A DNA stretch of 64,000 nt from an uncultured Christensenella sp. GTDB lineage: Bacteria > Bacillota > Clostridia > Christensenellales > Borkfalkiaceae. Positions 42,038 to 50,205 of this stretch are shown in pieces. The stretch lies in assembly GCA_910579525.1 (NCBI GenBank), contig CAJTUK010000002.1, forward strand, positions 1-64,000, given 5' to 3'. Position numbers and translations under genes: made by a program. The notes under the pieces are model-generated. The model had not been told where the DNA came from, searched no databases, and was given only the letters and a program-made list of their open reading frames with translations. Every line of letters begins with the position of its first letter. The first letter of the stretch is position 1.

Positions 42038-42185
42038 ATAGGTTCGGATTTGAAACTTTTTTACGTTTGATTTTCATTTTTGAACCGTTTTGCATATTAT
42101 TGTCCGAAAAGTAAAAAAGCCTGTTTTTGTTAAAAACAAGCAAAAAAACGGCAAAATACCGTAAAAATCAATTTAAAAATATAGA

Positions 42186-42231
42186 AAAAGAGTTGTAATT
42201 CGGACATTAACAGTTCGTTTTACAACTCGCG
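42186..42231 (-). terminator. Terminator of the second tRNA cluster
   Basis: On the minus strand GAGTTGTAA pairs with TTACAACTC, followed by TTTTTCT, about 7 bases after the CCA of tRNA-Glu. It marks the edge of the accessory island. Confidence 0.82.
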
Positions 42232-42237
42232 TTCATC

Positions 42238-42312
42238 TGGTGACCCGTACGGGAATCGAACCCATGTTACCACCGTGAAAGGGTGATGTCTTAACCGCTT
42301 GACCAACGGGCC
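42238..42312 (-). tRNA. tRNA-Glu (TTC)
   Basis: Minus strand. Acceptor GGCCCGT pairs with ACGGGTC; anticodon loop CTTTCAC on stem TCACC/GGTGG gives TTC. T-arm GGTTCGATTCC, discriminator A and an encoded CCA are present. Last of three tRNAs in the transcript. Confidence 0.96.
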
Positions 42313-42373
42313 GGTCATATTTCGGCTTGTAGCCGAGTTTATATAAACAACGCTTTTTAAGCGCAATTATCTT

Positions 42374-42451
42374 TGGTAGCGACGGGTGGATTCGAACCGC
42401 CGACCTGCCGGGTATGAACCGGCCGCTATAGACCAACTAAGCTACGTCGCC
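42374..42451 (-). tRNA. tRNA-Met (CAT), elongator type
   Basis: Minus strand. Acceptor GGCGACG pairs with CGTCGCT; anticodon stem GCCGG/CCGGC with loop TTCATAC gives CAT. The first base pair is G-C-like, not the mismatch of initiators, so it is an elongator Met; a lysidine-modified Ile tRNA is the alternative, and tilS is encoded nearby. CCA is encoded. Confidence 0.9.
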
Positions 42452-42477
42452 ATAAGTCCGCGCTTTGCGCGGAAAAG

Positions 42478-42555
<78 letters not shown>

Positions 42556-42582
42556 ATAACCGCCTTTACACAAGGCTTTTTT

Positions 42583-42611
42583 ATTTTATTAGAAAATACT
42601 GAATTTGTCAA
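42583..42611 (-). promoter_or_regulatory. Promoter of the fMet-Met-Glu tRNA transcript
   Basis: On the minus strand, perfect TTGACA (42606-42611), 17-bp spacer and TAAAAT (42583-42588). It is back-to-back with the tilS promoter. Confidence 0.85.
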
Positions 42612-42648
42612 CCGTTTTTTGCACGTAAAAAAAATTTATTTTAATAAC

Positions 42649-42677
42649 TTGCAACCATGTGAATTATATGTTATAAT
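42649..42677 (+). promoter_or_regulatory. Leaderless promoter of the tilS operon
   Basis: TTGCAA (42649-42654), 17-bp spacer and perfect TATAAT (42672-42677), then seven bases to ATG 42685. No ribosome binding site is visible. Confidence 0.8.
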
Positions 42678-42684
42678 TGCGACT

Positions 42685-44010
42685 ATGAAACCCGAACTTG
42701 CAAAGTACGCCGATAAAAAAATTTGCGCAGCCGTTTCAGGCGGCCGCGATTCAATGGCGCTTTTGCACTGCCTTAAAAAGCACGCCGAAGAGTACGGCAT
42801 AACGCTCACCGCTCTCAATTGCGACCACGGAATCAGGGGAGAGGACTCGGCGCGTGACAGTAAGTTCGTAGCCGACTACTGTAAGGCGGAGGGAATAAGA
42901 CTCATAACTTTCAAATATGACGGCACGCCTCTCAAATCCGAAGAGGACGCACGCCGCTGGCGTCATAGCTGCTATTTGCAGGCGACAACGCCGCACGTTT
43001 TGGCTGACGGCTCCGAATGGGAGGGCGCCGACGCGGTTGCAACCGCGCATCATCTAAACGATAACGCGGAAACGGTTATATTCAACCTCGCCCGCGGCAG
43101 CGCGCTTGCGGGGCTTACAGGTATACGCGACTGCGAGGTGCGCGGCGTAAATATAATTCACCCGCTCATAGGTTGTACCCGTGCGGAAATAGACGGGTAT
43201 ATAAATAAAAACGCTATACCTTACGTAGACGATAAAACTAATTTCACCCCCGACTATACGCGGAATAAACTGCGTTTAAGCGTTTTGCCCGAGCTTGAGC
43301 GCGCCGTCAACGGCACTGCGGAAAACGTGTTCCGCTTTTCACGCATAGCCGCCGAAGACGAGGCTTATTTCAGCGGGATAATCGAGGAGCGCGGTTTAAT
43401 TTTACGTACGAATAAGGGCTATAATCTGGCGCACTGTCCGGAAAGAGTTATTTTTCGCCGCGCCGCGGTAAAAATACTGACGGAGCTCGGCAAAAAAGAC
43501 TACACCTTTACACATCTGTCCGTGCTGTATGCGTTGCAATTTCTTTCGAACGGAAAAAAGTTTAACTTTCTGGGGCTCACCGCATATAAAGACGGGGATA
43601 AAATAGTTATAGAAGATTCCACCGTAAAAGACGTTTCAAAAGAAGTTTCCTTTTATGCGTATTTAGACGCAGGTTCAAGCATATTCGGGGGGCAACCGCT
43701 TCAATTTTATCTTTGCGGCGCGCAAAACCCTTCTAAAAAGGTTTTGAAGGCGGATCTCTCTAAAATCCCAAAAACCGCCGTAATCCGCTTTATGCGAGCG
43801 GGCGACAGGTTTAAAAAGTTCGGCGGCGGCACAAAAAGCCTCGGGGATTTTTTTACCGACAGAAAGATACGCGCCGAAGCGAGGAAGAGGATTCCTTTAA
43901 TAGCCGACGGAAGCGAAATTCTCGCGGTATGCGGGGTGGAAATTTCCGATAAAATCAAAATCACGGGCGAAACGCAACAAACATTTTATATAATAAGCGA
44001 TATTTTATGA
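42685..44010 (+). CDS. tilS: tRNA(Ile)-lysidine synthetase
   Basis: 441 residues from ATG 42685; an upstream GTG/ATG-rich extension overlaps the promoter. The N-terminal PP-loop ATPase has VSGGRDSMALLHCL, LNCDHGIRGEDSARD and TAHHLNDNAETVIFNLARG. The C-terminal domain has IRFMRAGDRFKKFGGGTKSL and IPLIADGSEILAVCGVEIS, which is TilS-specific. It makes lysidine at C34 of the Ile2 tRNA. It overlaps the next gene by ATGA. Confidence 0.95.
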   Translation: MKPELAKYADKKICAAVSGGRDSMALLHCLKKHAEEYGITLTALNCDHGIRGEDSARDSKFVADYCKAEGIRLITFKYDGTPLKSEEDARRWRHSCYLQATTPHVLADGSEWEGADAVATAHHLNDNAETVIFNLARGSALAGLTGIRDCEVRGVNIIHPLIGCTRAEIDGYINKNAIPYVDDKTNFTPDYTRNKLRLSVLPELERAVNGTAENVFRFSRIAAEDEAYFSGIIEERGLILRTNKGYNLAHCPERVIFRRAAVKILTELGKKDYTFTHLSVLYALQFLSNGKKFNFLGLTAYKDGDKIVIEDSTVKDVSKEVSFYAYLDAGSSIFGGQPLQFYLCGAQNPSKKVLKADLSKIPKTAVIRFMRAGDRFKKFGGGTKSLGDFFTDRKIRAEARKRIPLIADGSEILAVCGVEISDKIKITGETQQTFYIISDIL

Positions 44011-45179
44011 TTAAATTTTTATTTGCCGACGGCGAAGATATTTGTCTTTATTCAGACGGTGAAATCGTGCGGCACCGCAGTAAGTTTATAGAAAATTATA
44101 AAAATTCCGTGCAGAACGCAGAACGCGCCAAAGAGTGGAAACACTCGGGCGAGGGCGCGCAATTTCGCGGCGACGTGCGTTTGGACGCCGAAGAAACCGC
44201 CTTCGTATCATCAATAAACGGCGTATATCCCGCCGGTGACGGCGAGGCGGTTTATTCCTTTAAAATCAACGGTGTTTCCGGCATATACAGGGCTCAATTG
44301 CTCGACGGGAAGGCGCCCGAAACTCATATAATCAACTCGGTCGATTCCGAGTTTTCGGGCGGTTGTCTGGACGTTAATTCGTCTTTGCTCGCCTGTTCGT
44401 TCAGCCGCAACGCGGTTAATTCCGATATAGCGTTGTTTGATTTGAAAACGGGCGACTACAAAACTTTAACCGAAGGCGACACTCTCGATTGCGACCCGTT
44501 CATATCTCCCGACGACGGCAACGTGATTTATTTCACTTCGCGCGGGGCGGGGCGAGACGGCGGAGGCAATTTCGTTAAATTTTCCAATTCCTCTATTTGC
44601 AAACTCAACGTTTCCGAGTTGACCGTGGATGAAATCGCGGTATCGGATAAAGTAAACTACATAAAGCCAATATATCATAACGGAAAACTTTACGCCATAA
44701 GCGCGCCCGCCAAAGAGAAAGGCGCAAATCCTTTTATCGAAATTTTGCTTATTCCCTTTCGTATAGTTCAGGCAATAGCGAATTTCATTAACGTTTTCGT
44801 AAAGGCGTTCACAGGCAAGGGGCTTGTTTCCGGCGGAAGCAATCCGGCAAAGGGGCGCGATTACGACAGCCGCAAAGAGTTTATAAAGGGCAACCTTATA
44901 AACTGCGAAAAAGAAGAAAAAAAGAACAAAAAAAAGGACGCCGATTACGGATTGATTCCGTTGAGCTGGAAACTTATTGAGGTGAACAGCGGCGAAGTTA
45001 TAAAAAGCGGCGTTGCCGACTACGATATTTTGCCCGACGGAACTTTTATCGTCACGAACGGCAGGCGGATATTCGCAATTAAGGACGGCACCGTGCAAAA
45101 ACTCTGCTCCGCAGAAAAGTGCTTTACCGTAGGTTGCGCCCACACATCAAAAATAAAAACCGATTTGTTCGGGTGGTAA
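44007..45179 (+). CDS. Beta-propeller-like protein of unknown function
   Basis: 390 residues with no signal peptide. Repeated blades resemble TolB/WD40-like units: SFSRNAVNSDIALFDLKTGD, FISPDDGNVIYFTSRG and YHNGKLYAISAP. A central hydrophobic stretch (IEILLIPFRIVQAIANFINVFV, about 248-269) is followed by a lysine-rich segment KEEKKNKKKDAD, which is unusual for a propeller and may be a membrane-associated loop. It is translationally coupled to tilS. No known function; a cytosolic or membrane-tethered scaffold is possible. Confidence 0.72.
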   Translation: MIKFLFADGEDICLYSDGEIVRHRSKFIENYKNSVQNAERAKEWKHSGEGAQFRGDVRLDAEETAFVSSINGVYPAGDGEAVYSFKINGVSGIYRAQLLDGKAPETHIINSVDSEFSGGCLDVNSSLLACSFSRNAVNSDIALFDLKTGDYKTLTEGDTLDCDPFISPDDGNVIYFTSRGAGRDGGGNFVKFSNSSICKLNVSELTVDEIAVSDKVNYIKPIYHNGKLYAISAPAKEKGANPFIEILLIPFRIVQAIANFINVFVKAFTGKGLVSGGSNPAKGRDYDSRKEFIKGNLINCEKEEKKNKKKDADYGLIPLSWKLIEVNSGEVIKSGVADYDILPDGTFIVTNGRRIFAIKDGTVQKLCSAEKCFTVGCAHTSKIKTDLFGW

Positions 45180-45180
45180 A

Positions 45181-45957
45181 ATGACAAACGCTGAAATACT
45201 CGGCATAGCCATGCGGCAGTCGGCGACGGATTTGAATTGCACCCCGTCCGACTTCCGCGATGAAAACAACGTAATTACCGTCTCGCGCAAAAGCGCCGCC
45301 GCAAGGAAGTATTTAGAACTCCCGTTCGAATGTAATTTGGTAACTTACGGCGATAACGTCGTTGCGTCCGTGCGCGAAGATTTAATCCCGTTGGTGCGGG
45401 AATATATAGGAGTTTCGGGCGGGTACAGGCTTTTCGAATCCCCCGAGCTTACAAAATTCGAGGCGAAGCTCAATCCCCTCGGGCTGGGCGTCTGCTTTAT
45501 GGCGGAATACTTTTTACCGGATATTGAAAAGATTAAAATTTTGCCTTGCGGCTTCGAAATAAAGGTTATTGACCCGCCGTTCGACGGACTCTATAAAAAG
45601 GAGTGGAGCAACGCGCTTTGCAAACAGCGTAAAAATCTCGACGTTATGGCGGTCGGCGCTTACGACGGAAACAAACTTATCGGGCTCGCGGGCGCGAGCG
45701 CGGACTGTGCCGATATGTACCAGATAGGCGTGGACGTGTTGCACGGATACCGCAAAAGGGGCGTGGGTTCCGCGTTGACGTCAAGGCTCACCGCCGAAAT
45801 TTTAAAAGCGGGCAAAGTTCCCTTTTACTGCGCGGCGTGGTCCAATATAAAATCTGTAAAAAACGCGATAAAATGCGGCTATTATCCTGCGTGGATTGAG
45901 CTGACCGTAAAATCCGCGGAATATATCGGGCGGATTAAAACGCCGCCGAAGGAGTGA
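45181..45957 (+). CDS. GNAT-family N-acetyltransferase
   Basis: 258 residues, start one base after the previous stop. An N-terminal half without clear motifs is followed by a C-terminal GNAT domain with IGVDVLHGYRKRGVGSALTSRL (acetyl-CoA loop) and FYCAAWSNIKSVKNAIKCGY. Substrate unknown; the family acetylates amines of proteins, sugars or drugs. In the tilS operon. Confidence 0.85.
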   Translation: MTNAEILGIAMRQSATDLNCTPSDFRDENNVITVSRKSAAARKYLELPFECNLVTYGDNVVASVREDLIPLVREYIGVSGGYRLFESPELTKFEAKLNPLGLGVCFMAEYFLPDIEKIKILPCGFEIKVIDPPFDGLYKKEWSNALCKQRKNLDVMAVGAYDGNKLIGLAGASADCADMYQIGVDVLHGYRKRGVGSALTSRLTAEILKAGKVPFYCAAWSNIKSVKNAIKCGYYPAWIELTVKSAEYIGRIKTPPKE

Positions 45958-45963
45958 TTTTTT

Positions 45964-46305
45964 ATGCCCTATATAGATTTGAAAGTAACTCAAAAGCTTG
46001 CCGAAGACAAAAAAGAAAAAATCAAATGCGAACTCGGTAAAAAAATAAGTATTTTGCACAAGCCGGAAAGCTATCTTATGGTAGGTATTCAGGACGGGTA
46101 TTCGCTGTATTTCGCGGGTAAAAAACTTGAAAAAGGCGCTTACGTTTCAATAAGCCTTTTCGGTAAAGTCAATTCCGCAGACAGCGAAAATATGACGGCG
46201 GCTGTGTGTAAAGTTTTGAACGAAGAGCTGGGGATAGACGGCTCATGCGTATACGTTACCTATCACGGCGTTGATAACTGGGGATTCGACGGCGGAAACT
46301 TTTAA
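45964..46305 (+). CDS. MIF/tautomerase-superfamily protein
   Basis: 113 residues. It starts MPYIDLKVT, exposing the catalytic Pro after Met removal, and carries KPESYLMVGIQDG and LNEELGIDGSCVYVTYHGVDNWGF, the pattern of macrophage migration inhibitory factor homologues. Trimeric tautomerases of this type act on keto-enol substrates; the bacterial role is unknown. It follows the GNAT gene by six bases. Confidence 0.9.
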   Translation: MPYIDLKVTQKLAEDKKEKIKCELGKKISILHKPESYLMVGIQDGYSLYFAGKKLEKGAYVSISLFGKVNSADSENMTAAVCKVLNEELGIDGSCVYVTYHGVDNWGFDGGNF

Positions 46306-46357
46306 TCTGTCGTCCGCCTTTAAAGCAAATAATTTTTATTACCAAGGAGAAAAAACA

Positions 46358-46903
46358 ATGTCTATGCATCCCGATTGCGAGAGAATTATGCTCACCGAAG
46401 AACAGCTTCGCGCCAGAGTAAAAGAAGTAGCGTTAGAAGTCGATAAGGAATACGAGGGCAAACGCCCGCTCGTCGTGGGAATTTTAAAGGGCAGCATAAT
46501 ATTTTACGCCGATTTTATCCGCTTTTTGTCCATGCCCGTAGAGCTCGACTTTATGGCGGTGTCCAGCTACGGCTCGGGCGCGGTTTCGTCCGGTAAGCTC
46601 AAAATCAAAAAAGACCTCGACAGAGACGTATGCGGGCGCGACGTTATTATTGTGGAAGACATTATAGACAGCGGTTTCACGCTCGCAAATTTAAAGGCGC
46701 TGCTTTCCGAAAGGGGCGCCGCTTCGGTTAAAATAGTCACGCTTTTAAACAAAGCCGAGCGCCGCGAATACGGCGTTGCGCCCGACTACAATTGCTTCGA
46801 TATAGAAAACGAATTCGTAATAGGTTACGGGCTCGACTATAACGAGCAATACCGCCATTTGCCCTACATAGGCATATTAAAACGCAGTATTTACGAAAAA
46901 TAA
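46358..46903 (+). CDS. hpt: Hypoxanthine phosphoribosyltransferase
   Basis: 181 residues from ATG 46358, preceded by AAGGAG. PRPP-binding motif VIIVEDIIDSGFTL, the loop VVGILKGSIIFYADF, and the purine-site FVIGYGLDYNEQYRHLPYIG identify HPRT. It salvages hypoxanthine and guanine. An upstream in-frame start at 46271 overlaps the previous gene and is rejected. In many Firmicutes it lies next to tilS, as here. Confidence 0.95.
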   Translation: MSMHPDCERIMLTEEQLRARVKEVALEVDKEYEGKRPLVVGILKGSIIFYADFIRFLSMPVELDFMAVSSYGSGAVSSGKLKIKKDLDRDVCGRDVIIVEDIIDSGFTLANLKALLSERGAASVKIVTLLNKAERREYGVAPDYNCFDIENEFVIGYGLDYNEQYRHLPYIGILKRSIYEK

Positions 46904-46989
46904 ATTTTTAACGCTATTTTGATTGATAATTTCGGGATATTTAAGTATACTTATATAGTACTTTAAAATTTCGGCTTTACGGAGGAAAA

Positions 46990-48258
46990 ATGGAAGAAGA
47001 AAATAACGGCGTGTCCGTAGCGGACGTGTTTAAAACTATTTTAAAGGGAAAATGGATAGCATTGGCGCTCGCCGTTGTTATCACTATAGCGGGCACGCTT
47101 TTCGTTCAGTTATATTACAACAAGGGTAAGCAAAATTACGTCTCGTCTTTCGGGCTCACTCTTCCGGGCGACGACGGTAAGGTGGTTTACACTTACCCCG
47201 ACGGAACTATCCTGCACTATGCCGACATAGTTTCCTATTCCGCGCTCGAAGACGTTAAAAACTCCGATGAAGAGTCGTTTAAAGACGTAAATATCGAGGC
47301 GCTCGTAAACAATTCGGCTATATCCATATCGCGCGAAACAGACGATAAGGGTTCGGTAACCTACACCGTGACGGCGAAAGCGCACTATTTCAAGGATTAT
47401 GAAACCGCCAAAAAGTTTATAACCGCGGTGGCTACCCGCCCCGTGAAATATTTGGGCACTATAGAGTCCGATTACAATTCTTATCTCAATCTCGCAAACG
47501 GCGCAACCGACTACGAGAGCCAGATCAACTTTTTAAAATCCCAGCTCAACTACGTTTTGTACGAGTTCGACAACCTCGTTTCGAATTACGGCGGAGACTT
47601 TTCCGTAAAGGGCAAATCGCTTTCGTCTTACGTCAACGAAATCAAGGCTTATAAAGAAAAGGATCGTTTAACAACCCTCGCGGTAACGGCCCGCACCAAC
47701 TATTATCTGAAAGATGATAACAACAAAACCGAATACGGAATACAGATTCTGGAGCTTGAAAGGCAGCTTAAGCTGGCGCAGGAGACTTTGGATAAGCTCA
47801 CTTCCGTGCAGGGCGGCGGCAATATAACCTACCTCGACGCGTCGGTTATAAAGGCGCAGGCGGATTTGGTCGGCAGTCTCACTCAACAGCGCGACGACCT
47901 CAAAAATTACGTTGAAAACGGAACGCAAAACGCGGGTTTCGCGTCGGAAATAGCAAAGGAGAGCGCCGTGCTCGAAGAATACACGTCTTCGCTCAAACTC
48001 GCCGTTTCCGAAGTTTACGAAAAGGCTTCCGCGGTTACTTTCATCAACGTTAACGCGGTCTCTTCCGAAGGCGGCACGGGCTTGCTTACCAGCATACTCG
48101 TCAGCCTCGTCATAGGTCTGGTTTTGGGGCTTATCGCCGCTTATATCTACGGCAAATTCGCCCCCGCAAACAAAAAGAAAACTCAACTTCAAACTTCAAA
48201 AGAGGCTTTTTCGCAGGCGGCAGTAACCGAAGACGAAGCGGAAGACAAAAAAGAATAA
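46990..48258 (+). CDS. Wzz/chain-length-determinant-like membrane protein
   Basis: 422 residues, ATG 46990 after GGAGG. One membrane helix near the N-terminus (about 18-38, KWIALALAVVITIAGTLFVQ) and one near the C-terminus (SILVSLVIGLVLGLIAAYIY) flank a long periplasm-facing coiled-coil region (ILELERQLKLAQETLDKL). The C-terminal tail is charged. This is the polysaccharide co-polymerase topology without the tyrosine kinase. No capsule genes are adjacent. Followed by a terminator. Confidence 0.8.
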   Translation: MEEENNGVSVADVFKTILKGKWIALALAVVITIAGTLFVQLYYNKGKQNYVSSFGLTLPGDDGKVVYTYPDGTILHYADIVSYSALEDVKNSDEESFKDVNIEALVNNSAISISRETDDKGSVTYTVTAKAHYFKDYETAKKFITAVATRPVKYLGTIESDYNSYLNLANGATDYESQINFLKSQLNYVLYEFDNLVSNYGGDFSVKGKSLSSYVNEIKAYKEKDRLTTLAVTARTNYYLKDDNNKTEYGIQILELERQLKLAQETLDKLTSVQGGGNITYLDASVIKAQADLVGSLTQQRDDLKNYVENGTQNAGFASEIAKESAVLEEYTSSLKLAVSEVYEKASAVTFINVNAVSSEGGTGLLTSILVSLVIGLVLGLIAAYIYGKFAPANKKKTQLQTSKEAFSQAAVTEDEAEDKKE

Positions 48259-48265
48259 AATTATT

Positions 48266-48292
48266 TCACCCCTCTTCAAAGGGGTGATTTTT
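48266..48292 (+). terminator. Terminator of the Wzz-like gene
   Basis: TCACCCC (48266-48272) pairs with GGGGTGA (48281-48287), followed by TTTTT, only eight bases before bioY, so bioY transcription by read-through may be limited. Confidence 0.82.
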
Positions 48293-48299
48293 AAGAGTT

Positions 48300-48884
48300 A
48301 TGAAAAAAATTAACGGAAAACTTCTTGCGGCGGATATAGCCGAGTGCGCTGTTTTTGCCGCGCTCATGGTGGCGGGGGCGTATATAACAATACCGTTCCC
48401 GCTCGTCCCTCTCACATTTCAAACGGTAATAAGCGTGCTCGCCGGTCTGCTGTTGGGCGCCAGAAAGGGCGCCATAAGCATGGCGGTATATTGCGCGGCG
48501 GGGCTCATAGGCATACCCGTGTTCGCCGCGGGCGGGGGCGTGTTTTATGTGTTGAAACCCTCGTTCGGATACATACTCGGCTTCATTTTAAGCGCCGCTG
48601 TCGCGGGGCTTATAGCCGGCAAAAGCGGGTTGCCGTTCTGGCGCTACGTGGTTGCGGGCATAGCCGCATTTTTGGCGGATTACGCGGTCGGTATTCCTTA
48701 CTGTATAGTTTGCGCGCACCTTTTGGGCGTTGAAAACCTTGCCGGTCTTTTGGTCACGGGCAACCTTTTATATATGCCCAAAGACTTTGTTTTGTGCACG
48801 CTTGCGGGCATGCTGGCAAAGCGAGTTATTCCTCTTATAGAGCGCGGCAGGGGTAAAATAGGAAAGCAAGACAATTCTTTATAA
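48300..48884 (+). CDS. bioY: BioY, biotin-binding S component of an ECF transporter
   Basis: 194 residues with six membrane helices. Family motifs are AECAVFAALMVAGAYITIPFP, PLTFQTVISVLAGLLLGAR and KPSFGYILGFILSA. BioY binds biotin and partners with a shared EcfAAT energy module, which is not in the window. It has only a weak AAGAG site and starts just behind a terminator. No biotin biosynthesis genes are nearby, consistent with biotin import. Confidence 0.93.
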   Translation: MKKINGKLLAADIAECAVFAALMVAGAYITIPFPLVPLTFQTVISVLAGLLLGARKGAISMAVYCAAGLIGIPVFAAGGGVFYVLKPSFGYILGFILSAAVAGLIAGKSGLPFWRYVVAGIAAFLADYAVGIPYCIVCAHLLGVENLAGLLVTGNLLYMPKDFVLCTLAGMLAKRVIPLIERGRGKIGKQDNSL

Positions 48885-48889
48885 TACTG

Positions 48890-48918
48890 TTGACAAACGT
48901 ATTTTACCGTGTTATAAT
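48890..48918 (+). promoter_or_regulatory. Consensus promoter of the riboswitch-like leader
   Basis: Perfect TTGACA (48890-48895), 17-bp spacer and perfect TATAAT (48913-48918). Transcription should start near 48925. Confidence 0.9.
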
Positions 48919-48939
48919 ACGCTTTACTTAAAACCGAAT

Positions 48940-49046
48940 AGTTCACCGGAGGACTGACCGCCGCAGCGGTCGGGCGTTGCGCGCCCATAGTCGATAAGGT
49001 GTCGGGTGCGCTCGATTATGTTAAATAATCGGGCGCGCTTTTTTTA
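48940..49046 (+). ncRNA. Riboswitch-like leader with terminator, possibly guanidine-IV class
   Basis: The outer stem CACC (48944-48947)/GGTG (48998-49001) and inner stem GACT/AGTC enclose two hairpins, GACCGC-CGCA-GCGGTC (48956-48971) and GGGCG-TTGCG-CGCCC (48972-48986). Downstream, GTGCGCTCGATTAT pairs with ATAATCGGGCGCGC (loop GTTAA), followed by eight T residues (49006-49046), a textbook expression platform. The next gene is a MepA-type MATE pump, the known target of guanidine-IV (mepA motif) riboswitches; class assignment rests mostly on that context. Confidence 0.7.
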
Positions 49047-49088
49047 TTCGGGTTAAAAAATGCGTTATTTCAGTATCGGAGAACAGAT

Positions 49089-50109
49089 ATGAAAATACAG
49101 ATTTCCGACAGTTTCAACTACAAAAAACTTATAAGGTTCGTTTTGCCGTCGATATTTATGATGACGGTAACGTCCATATACGGCGTCATAGACGGGCTTT
49201 TCGTCTCAAACTTCGTGGGTAAAACGCCGTTCGCCGCAATAAACCTTATTATGCCCTTCCCTATGATTTTGGGCGGAATGGGCTTTAGTGGTGGGGTTCA
49301 CAACGTTTTTCATGTTGCAAAACATATTTCAAAGCTTTACTGCCGCGGCGGAAAAGCCCAAGCTCGGGCTTATAGTCACTATCATAGCGGGTTGCACCAA
49401 CGCCGTGTTAGACGCCGTTTTCATAGTTTGGTTCAAATGGGGGATAGTCGGCGCGGCGGTCGCAACGGGAGTCGGTCAGGTTCTGGGCGGCGTTATCCCG
49501 CTCGTATATTTTGCAAGAAAAAACGGCAGTTTGTTGAGATTCGTAAAAACCAAATTCGAAATAAAGCCGGTATTAAAGGCGTGCGGAAACGGCTCTTCCG
49601 AACTTTTGACCAACGTCGCCTCGTCTGTTGTGAGTATGCTCTACAATCTTCAATTGATGAAATTACTCGGTGAAAACGGCGTTGCGGCTTACGGTGTTAT
49701 TATGTACGTGCAATTGATATAGAGTATGGTAATTATGGGCGTTTTGGGCGCGGTTCTTGCCGCGCTCGCGCAAGCGCTCGCCGTGCCGTTAGCCAAACTT
49801 TTCGTTGGGTACGATGAAGAATTGTACAATCTCACCGTTTACGCGTTCAGACTGTTTTCTTTCGCATTTATCTTTTCGGGCGTCGGCATATACTCATCGG
49901 GTTTTTTCACTGCGCTCAACAACGGGCTTGTTTCGGCGGTTCTATCGTTCCTGCGCGCACTCGTTTTTCAGGTCGCATACGTGTTTTTATTGCCTTGGCT
50001 CGTGGGCGTGGACGGAATATGGTGGGCTATGTTTGCAACGGAGGCAAGCGCTTTCGTAGTGGCGGTAATATTTTTTATCGCATTCCGCAAAAAATACGGC
50101 TACGCCTAA
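49089..50109 (+). pseudogene. Decayed MepA-type MATE efflux pump
   Basis: The gene begins normally (MKIQISDSFNYKKLIRFVLP...MILGGMGF) and then shifts frame near 49285. It resumes as VGFTTFFMLQNIFQSF...GVAAYGVIMYVQLI, meets TAG at 49720-49722, and continues in the same frame from 49723 to 50109 (SMVIMGVLG...FRKKYGYA). Compared with a normal ~450-residue MepA-like protein, roughly 75-80 residues are missing at the first break and about 50 at the second. Two internal deletions plus a frameshift make it non-functional. Confidence 0.88.
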
Positions 50110-50193
50110 AAATTCACGAATATATTTTTTATATGTTGCAAAACCGTGCGGATTGTGTTAAACTGAATCCGAACGGTTTTTTAACGCTCCGCA

Positions 50194-50199
50194 TATAAT
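50194..50199 (+). promoter_or_regulatory. -10 box of the alr operon, leaderless geometry
   Basis: Perfect TATAAT with six bases to ATG 50206 and no ribosome binding site. No good -35 box is found at 16-18 bp, so this is weaker than the other leaderless promoters. Confidence 0.5.
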
Positions 50200-50205
50200 G
50201 GGCGT

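Larger units (their letters stand above)
30888..42185. mobile_element. Accessory island with serine recombinase
   Basis: Between dgt and the tRNA-Glu terminator the sequence is clearly richer in A and T than both flanks. It carries NYN-LOTUS, small ORFs, a BceRS/BceAB-type system, a large serine recombinase, a nuclease-like gene and an IS3 remnant. No relaxase or conjugation gene is present, so it is at most an integrative element moved in trans or a composite of several insertions. The ends are inferred from composition and flanking core genes; I could not find convincing direct repeats. Confidence 0.6.

Noticed and set aside
48940..49046. Glycine, THF, fluoride or c-di-GMP riboswitch
   Set aside because: The conserved sequence blocks of those classes are absent; only the MATE context and fold suggest the guanidine-IV class.
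49089..50109. MATE gene split by sequencing error only
   Set aside because: Besides the frame change, blocks of roughly 75 and 50 residues are missing relative to the family; simple base errors cannot explain this, although assembly error remains possible.
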